Source: Apostichopus parvimensis (taxonomy: Eukaryota; Echinodermata; Holothuroidea; Aspidochirotida; Stichopodidae). Taken from it: a stretch of 23,178 nt of DNA. The stretch spans positions 32,844 to 56,021 of the forward strand of contig KN886432.1 in assembly GCA_000934455.1 (NCBI GenBank), given 5' to 3'. Each line of letters opens with the position of its first letter. Positions within the stretch are counted from its first letter, which is position 1. Positions 10,701-19,700 of the stretch are shown here, piece by piece. The notes under the pieces are model-generated. The model saw only the letters and a list, made by a program, of their open reading frames with translations. It ran no database searches and was not told where the DNA came from. A program made the position numbers and the translations under genes.

Positions 10701-13700
10701 TTCAGGAATTTCGAAAATATCCCACATCATTAGTAAAATAATTGTAAAAACAAAATTTAGTCAAGTGTGCAGTCGCAGAACAGAACTTACAACCAGTATT
10801 TCAGGTGGGCCAGTGTAAAGTGGAAACACTGTTAAAAATATGCTAGATAGATCTAGCCTAGCACTCTTAAGACCGTATAATTGGCAACTACGGCGACACA
10901 ACGACACTTATAGTGTGAGCATGAGCAACTCACAAGAACCACGTAAAGTAAGGGAATTTCATCTAATAAAAAGCTACATTTTTTGAAAATAAAATTGATT
11001 TAAAAGTGCTTCTAAGTATCACCATTTTACATCTAAGCACCTTAAGCACTTGAAAATTTTCCTTAGACCCCTCTATCCATATCAGTCACACAATAAATGT
11101 CCCTGATTCCAGTCAGGAAAATATGGTCACCTTATGCTAGAATGAAGTTGCCAGCAGACAGTATAATCAATCTCCTTCTGATCCATCCATTTTGATGTCA
11201 TCTCTCAAAGCATTTGAAGAAAGAATTTTCCATGCATCACACATGGATTTTTTCCCCCCTGTGATTTGGGATTAACACTTAAATGACAGCAGTTGGAATG
11301 TTGCAGAGTAACATTCCAAACACAACAACTTACTTTTCCAGGTTTTCAAGTTTGCTTGTGTAGAGTTCTTCTGGCTGGGGTGGAGGTACTTGCTTAAACT
11401 TAAGTTGCTGTCGGATGAAAGCACATGAGACATTAAAAGTCATTTCATCATATTTGCAACTTGTTAGGAATACAGAGATGAATATGTAGATTATATATAT
11501 ATTGAATATATGTAGTTACTGTTCACATGTAGTTACTGTTCACATGTAGTTACTGTTCATGTTGTTCCTGCTCACATGTAGTTACTGTGCACATGTTGTT
11601 CCTGTTCACATGTTGTTCCTGTTCACATGTAGTTACTGTGCACATGTTGTTCCTGTTCACATGTTGTTCCTGTTCACATGTAGTTACTGTGCACATGTAG
11701 TTACTGTTCACATGTTGTTCCTATTCACATGTTGTTAGTGCTGTATCAATAATTTTAATGTTACTCACCGCTCTTCTTTCAACGTTCTGTAGTTCCTGCT
11801 CGCATCCTGGCATGTAGAGACATATACTTACACCAGGTCTGCCTGCACGCCCCGTCCTCCCTGATCTGTGAATATAACTGTCTACGTCCTAGAAGAAACA
11901 GAAAACAAGATTGGTGTAACAATTAAAATTTATCTTTAAATCTAAAAAGTATTCCTATCGAGAATAACAAAGTTAATTTTGGGTTTACATCTGACAGACG
12001 TGATTGGAATCAATTTACTTGAAGGTCAACAATGCTACAACTTCAACAAGCATTTCAATTCCATCACCAAAGTAGTCAACTGCAGTCAAACTCTGAAACA
12101 ACTGGGAATAAAAAAGGGTGTTTGTGAGGTATGTGGGGGGGGGGGGGGGGGATTCCTAGAACATATTTTGAGGCCCCTTCACACTTTTACTTCCACAATG
12201 CTCTTCACTTGATTGAAACTTTGTTTAGTCCGTTTTCCTCATTTAAATATTACAAAGTGTTTTGTGAGATCATTCAAATCAGCCCCCACTCATCCTTGTT
12301 TTGTTGGCAAAGGACTTTCTGTTTTAATATCCTGCAATATGCAGATGAGTAACAATTAGTCAGCAGGTTTCACATCTATATGATATACTGTACTCAAAGA
12401 TGACAAGTCCTTAACATCGCTGATCATGCAAAAACTGATGAAAACAGAGCAAAGCCCTTGTTGCAAATTATATTCCTTTCAAATTAATTGCCTGCCATTC
12501 GGCACGACATTCCCTAGTCCATGACTTCCATCCATAACTTACATTGGGTGGCTGACACTGCAGAACTAAGTCCACTTCTGGTATATCTAACCCCCTTGAA
12601 GCCACATCTGTGGTCACTAAAACCTTAAAAAGACCCTGACGAAATTTCTGTAAAAGAGAAGTTTGACAAACCATAAATAATTACAAAGTTAAATACAATA
12701 ATTTGGTTTTTCATTGATTAATCAGTTTTCCAGACAGCTTCAACGCTTGAAGCATTTCAGAAAATCTTTAGTAAGAGGATTAGTGTGAACTGGAGCCATC
12801 AGTGTGAACTAAGACCATCAAGTATGCAAACCGAAGCCATCAGTGTGAACTGAAGCCATCAGTCTGAACTGAAGCCATCAGTTTAATCCTGTCAACCAGA
12901 GTCATTTAATCCAGTTGTATTATTGAGGCTTAATCACTAGACTTCATCAAAATTTGCCAAGGGGTAGATTAAGATTAAAGGATGGCTTTGAGCCAAAATT
13001 TTAGTCTCGATATGCGGAAAAATGGAAAAAATGTGAGCAATAGTAAAATGTCTACAGCTATTCTGGTTTTCAAGTTATTCACCTTTCAATGTACTCAATC
13101 TCAGAAGTGCTCCTTTACACCTAAATTGATAAGGAAGAATAGCAACTAAGTTGCATGCCTTTAATGGTTTTCTTAATTTATCGCTTCATTAATTCAATTA
13201 ACTCAACTAACACCTGTTCGTTTACCTTATAAACCACTTGGATTCAACTCAATGCCATTTATCCTTGACATAATTGCAATATATCGTAAACAAGTCATTT
13301 TGAGAGGCGTAAAAGTCTTATGTTCAAGATCCTGTTGAGTTTCCTGTTGAACCTGAGAACCGACCTTTATTTGATCTGTGCGTGCCAGTCAATGCCATTT
13401 ATCCTTGACATAATTGCAATATATTGATTATATAGTCTGCTGTAGTCTTTTAACTGATGAGCCTAAGCTCTGTTTAAAAGGGTCAGTTCATTCAAAAATT
13501 TCAATTTTTTCAAAACTGAAACAAGGACTGATAGTGTTTTTTTGTAATCTACAAAATATGAAAATAAACTTTGTGCCCTAAGCCATCCTCTAAAACAGTA
13601 CTCCAAATGGGATACGTTTTACTAAGCGTGCATTATAGGTCTTACAACCTAATAACTTTCTCTTTGTGGTGGTATTTAGATAGCTGGTCGTGTTTCCATC

Positions 13701-16700
13701 GCAAAATGAATAAGCCAACGATACAATTTTAAAAGTCTCATCCTGTATTGTCACAACTGATGTTTAGAAACCTCAACAAAATCCAACCAGTAACACTCAG
13801 CAAAATACTGACAAAACTTATATTTTGTCAATCTGTGATGCCAATGGAGGAAAAAGAGACCTTGATGTCTCTCACTTTGTTGTTTCGTTTCATGTTACCA
13901 AGGTGAATGTAAGCAGTCATATTGACATTGCTCAGCTTTCATATAAGGTTATCATCTTAAAAGATTTTTAGATACAGCATTCTCAAAACTCATCTCAGTT
14001 AGCCAATGTATATACTTGTTCTTCAGTCTTGGGTGTGAAGGACCAACAAAACATTGATATCTCCTGAATGGACATTTAAATTCTGTAAGATATTCAGTAG
14101 CCGTTTGGCGACGTTGTGCGCTAAAGTTAACACTACCACATCGATCAAAGATTGGGTTTGTTTCGCCAATAATAATTCAGTGTCGTACATCCAATAAACT
14201 CCACAGCATATTTGGAGTGTTTGCAGATTATCAATCAACTTAAAACAATCCGTTTATTTTTCCTCCAGTCGGTAGATCAGTATTTGATAATACTCGTCAC
14301 GAAAGTTTCAGACGGCAATTCCTTTGACATCATTTCGACCGACTTTTTGTGAGGAAAATGAAACAAGACTTTTGTGAATCGGTCTTGTTTACCAATTGCC
14401 TCTGTTTGTGCATGTGTACACTTATTTGTCACTCATGTATCACTCATCTGGTTAAAAATTGTCCATGGTGAATCGTTTAGGAATCCATCTGCCACACACA
14501 CGCACACAAGCACACAGACAGCATACACACATACTATACATGGTATTATAGCACCTGCTGAACTAATTGTTATTCGCCAAATACGACAATAAGACCACTC
14601 ATTTGAAAATTAAATCATTGGTGGTACACCACTGCTTAATGATTAAAAAGTCACAAAAATGCACAGAAACCACACACACCAAAACAACATTGATAGTGAC
14701 GATAGATTGCTGTGTTTCAGTCGTACTGCCAACTGACGCTTGTTCAAGAACATAACAAAGTACAGATTAAGTTGCTAAAATGGCTTTTACTAGAAGAATT
14801 TACTACCACTGTCTTGTCAACACCATTGCAAAGGTTTAGATAAGCCATGTTGAAGAAGCCCAATCCTTATGAAGTTGATTGAAGCAGTGGGAGTTGAATT
14901 GTTTGTACTTCTTAACACTGAAACCCAGATCTATGCATCACATCTATACCAGTCCCTATTCTTCCCTTGTATTTTGAATAGTAGACATTTGAACTGATTT
15001 GCCAAAATTTGTCCAAATGTACCCCAAAATCTTCAGAGGCTGAGCCAGTTAAGTTGACACCCACCCCCAGGGACAAATACATCCAGTATAATACCTGAGC
15101 AAAATGTTACATGCAAAATTGCTACTGTATAAAAGTTAGAAGTTTGTATAGCAGTATTTGTACACAAGTTAGAGTTGCAAAATTTGAAATTATTCCCTGC
15201 AGACCCCCCCCCCCACCCCATTCCTGACTATCCTACAGTGGAATAAGACCGTTGTCTAGGGAATGAAAACAAAAAACTAGGAAGGAAGAAACAAAAGACT
15301 TCCATCAGTTAATTTGAACCCAAGCAAACATTAAACTTACATTTAGCGTTAGTTCCCTCCTTGCCTGTTCGATGTCACCGTGTAGAAGCATGGCATGGAG
15401 TCCAAAATTATCGTCTCCCAGCATGGAATTCACTTGGTTTTTGGTCTGACAGAATACAATACCTTGGCCGGATTTCCCAGCATACCTTTGGAAAATGTCA
15501 GTGATGAGGCCTGGTTCCAGACCCGGTTTGCAACGTATAGCTAAATGCTGCAATAAAGGATAACGGGCAGAGAGAAACAGGGTCAACATAGTATTTACTA
15601 CTGAAGAAGATGACAGTACGTATTCAGTACTAGACATAGAACAGGACAGGACATCTTGAACAAACCTGTCTACATCAATTGAAATGGCCAAATCTGGATA
15701 AACTTTCCATGGCAACACAGTTGCATCAAGCTATATTAAGATAGCACAATTTTGTTTTCGCACGACTTATGAATATTTGCAATAAATAGCACAGTACATT
15801 AATGCTTCAGATCAACAGTTTCCAAAATGCATTTTCAAGCTGTTAGTGTGTGATAGATATGTTTGTAACCGCCTCTAGCTCTTCTATGATCAGTGACAAT
15901 GTTCAACGACTCTCTACACATCCACTCCATTCTTCCCATCCTACCCTCCCACCCACATCCACCCATCCTTCCCCCTCCCTCCCCCCAGAAAAAAAAAGAG
16001 AGAAAAGAGTCAAGACATACCGTGACAGTTGTTGCAGTTTGCAGTCCTTCTTTCCCAACAAGATCTATTGTTTTATAACTATTGTTCAAGAATTTGTTAG
16101 CTATCATCAACGACTCTCTACACATCCACTCCATTCTTCCCATCCTACCCTCCCACCCACATCCACCCATCCTTCCCCCTCCCTCCCCCCAGAAAAAAAG
16201 AGAGAAAAGAGTCAAGACATACCGTGACAGTTGTTGCAGTTTGCAGTCCTTCTTTCCCAACAAGATCTATTGTTTTATAACTATTGTTCAAGTATTTGTT
16301 AGCTATCTTCAACACCCACGGAGGCATCGTCGCTGAAAACAGTAACGTCTGCGGATTTGACTGACTTTCTGTAAAACAAAGACGATAGTTTACAAAGAGT
16401 TACTGACGGGTATTTTACAACTATATGACAACAGACAGTCCAGGACTGATTTTCAAGGAATCCTACATTAGGATGCTTTTCATGCTATTATCATGACAGA
16501 AGGGTTTTCCGTTTGTCAGTAGAAAAGAAAAGGCTGTCCCACATTCTACCAATTAACATCAAAAACGAGTTGGGTACCTCACATGAGCCCTGTAGTTTTT
16601 TCGTACCTCACAAGAGCCCTGTAGTTGTTATTATCGGCAAATATCATTGGACTGCTCCTTTAACATTGAACAGTTACTGATGTGTGTTGCAATTCAGAAA

Positions 16701-19700
16701 ATGCCAGTGAAAACTTGATGTTAGCCAGTAGTTTTGTTTTTTTTGTAGTATTTTTGGCTAAAATTGTGAAAATTCTAGGCCTGTTGCTCATCAAAAAGTA
16801 TCTTCAGGCATGTCACACTGACAATGAAATGAACAAATCCGTTTATTTCTACTCCAGTCAGAAGATCAGTAATTGATAATCCTCGTCATGAAAGAATCAG
16901 ACGGCAATTCCTTTGACATCATCTCGACTGACTTTTTGGAGAAAATTCAACATATTTGTAAGTATCTGCATATTAATTGTTTGTCAAGGCTTCTAGTGTG
17001 AATATTTGGTAGCTACGCATCTGTCACAGGACTTCCAAGGGAAATTTGGTCATCTCGAACAATGTTTAGTCAGAGGATCATTAAATATCCGTCATGAACA
17101 ATGATGGATACATCTTCTACTTGTCCTAACTACTCAAATACAGAACAATGTTTAGTCAGTTTAGTAAATGTTTACTCAAATACAAAACAGACTGATGTTT
17201 TCAAAGGCTGCAAATTGCACACAGCCTATCAAGACAAGTAACACGAGAAGGCTATCATCATCCTTTGAGCCAAATGGACTTCAAAGAACGTTTTAAATTG
17301 GACACAGAAAGCCGGACCCCACTGCCCTAATACAGTACAGAAGGTCAGACCCCTTACAACATCATACCCCTGTAGGCATATTTGCCATCGCAGTTCAGTC
17401 AGCATGTGACAATCACATGTACGAAGTTGGCATTCTTTTTTCCTTCCTCTTAGTAATTAGCCATCTACCCATCCATACTTAAAAATCACACCTGAGTCGG
17501 TCACATTCTTAAATTGACATGAATTTGACATAATTAGCAGACATTGCTGTGTTATGAGACTTTTATAACAAATTTCAAAGAGGGGAGGGGAGGGGGAGGG
17601 GTGGATGGGTATGAACTATGTCGTGTGCTATATCTATGGGTTGTGCGGAAGAAGGTTGCACTACCATTTTAAGGGTCTACCACTTACCCCTGGAGTAGGA
17701 AGGAGTAATTAAATTCTCTACATCAGCAGCAAAACCCATGTCCAACATGCGGTCCACTTCATCCAACACCACAAATTGCAACTGCGATAGGTCAAGAGCT
17801 TGCCGTTGGACGAGATCGCCGATACGGCCCGGGGTGCCAACGACTACATCGACTCCTCTTCGCAGGGCATTTGTCTGTTGATTGTAGCTAACACCACCAT
17901 ATACACAGAGGCAGTGGAGTTGAGGATCCATTGATTGGTAACATTTGAACACCTAGATGAAGACGAGTTCAAACAAGATGAAAGGTGTATTATACAGTTT
18001 AGAGTACTTGTATATTACTTGACTAATCTTCCATGCAGTGCTTATGTCGAAACCTTACATCACCATACCATACACAAAGAATATTTGGGAGTCATTAAAT
18101 TGTAATCTACAGGCTCCCGCAACTTGGCCCCAGAAAAAAAACCAAACCAACAACGCCAAGAGTGAAAACCTCCGGAAAAAAACGGTTCATGAACAAAAAA
18201 ATTTGAATGGGAAAAAAACAATTTTTAACCGGAAATTTGGTGGTAAAACTTAAACCTCAACCGAAGAAAAGCGTTTCCTAACCAAGTTTTAAAACCAACA
18301 AAACCCTGCAAAAGAAAAAAAGGAACCAAAAAAAAAAAAAAGAAAAGCAAAGAAAAAACCAATCAAGGATTGGTGGGGCAAACCAAAAGGGGAAAAAAGG
18401 CCGGAAAACAATTAAAAAAAGGGGAAAAAATGAAGGGGAAAAGGAAATTGGTAAGTTCCAAAGTGGAAAACCCGCAATAAAGTTAAAGAAAAAAGTAAAA
18501 AAAAAAAAAAAGAAAAGGGTGGAAAAAGGGAAAAAAAAAAGAAACAACAATTCCGCAAGGGAGGGAAAACCCAAAAGAAAAAAGCTCATTTCCATGAAAA
18601 CTGGTGGCCTGTTAACAGATCCATTTATTTCTACTCCAGTCAGAAGATCAGTATTTGATAATCCTCGTCATGAAATATTTCAGACGGCAATTCCTTTGAC
18701 ATCATCTCTACTGACTTTTGGGAGAAAATTGAACAAGTAGGGAGAATAGATAACATGGTGTCTTACTCTACACACCTCTCATTACCCTTGATGATCTAAA
18801 CAAATTTATCTAGCTTATGAAGATGTCTTGCTCCCCCACAGAAATAATGTATACATAGCATTACCCTACCTTTAGTAATTTATTACAACTTGATAGAGTT
18901 CAGTTTTTCGACATTTAACTTAACTTTGACATTCACATGATGTAATCTTTTCACAGTCAACCAACCTGAATTGCCAGCTCCCTTGTTGGTAGAAGTGTCA
19001 AAACAGCTGGAGCTCTCCCAACTTTCTTGTTGTGATGTTTTAGTTTCTCGATAAGGGGTAACACAAACGCCAGCGTCTTGCCGGTACCAGTTCCTGTAAT
19101 GGACGAAGAGGATCAAAGGGTTTGGTGCTGAAAGTTTGTTCCTAGTGCACATGCCCTAGGTTGGAAATATTAGATACCAAAATAAAACATCGAAGATAAC
19201 ATTCTGAATCCAACATCCCCTTACTCCACCCCTCCCCCTCCTCCACCATTCTTTGTTCCTCCACCATTCCCCTTCCTACACCCCACCCCCTTCCTCCACC
19301 CTTCTACACCCTTCCTCCACCCCTTCCCCAACCCCTCTTCCGACATTATCCCCAGAATGGATAACTGTACACTTACTTGCTTTCACGATAACATCAGTGC
19401 CACTGAAGACATCCGTGAATGTTTTGGATTGGACTTGAAACAGATAATTGACTCCAGAAGCTGTAAAACAGAACAACAGATAGATTTAGACAATAGTACT
19501 GCCGATTTGTACTGCACACTGTGGATCTTGGTGGCATTCCTAAATGATTGGGCAGGAATGTAATTTATAAATCAGGGAAATACAAAAAAATATGGGCAAT
19601 TAGGGGTAGGTTTCTTGAGTTAACACTCTTGACGCTGTATTCACTGGGGGGGGGGGGGTGGTGCTAAGTCTGACAGAATGAGACCATTTATTACTTTAAC

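Larger units (their letters stand above)
18010..18840. repeat. Intron block duplicated in intron 2 (copy in intron 5)
   Basis: Shares with 20025-20541 a block CAGTGCTTATGTCG...CTTACATCACCATACCATA, then snoRNA copy E, then AGATAACATGGTGTCTT...AAATTTATCTAGCTTA...GAAGATGTCTTGCTCCCC. Order and orientation are the same. This copy is longer because of the A-rich stretch between the first block and the snoRNA. Confidence 0.85.

Noticed and set aside
11440-11456. Perfect box C (ATGATGA) in intron 10
   Set aside because: There is no CTGA between it and exon 11 and no terminal stem.
11507-11740. CRISPR-like array
   Set aside because: The units are 17 bp with no spacers, in an animal intron. It is a minisatellite.
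15835-16263. 142-codon minus frame with a duplicated pattern
   Set aside because: It is a read-through of the exon 7 tandem duplication and intron, with the two halves in different frames, so not a protein.
17150-17262. GATGATGAT ... CTGA pair in intron 6
   Set aside because: No terminal stem pairs the two ends, and the spacing is too long for a standard C/D RNA.
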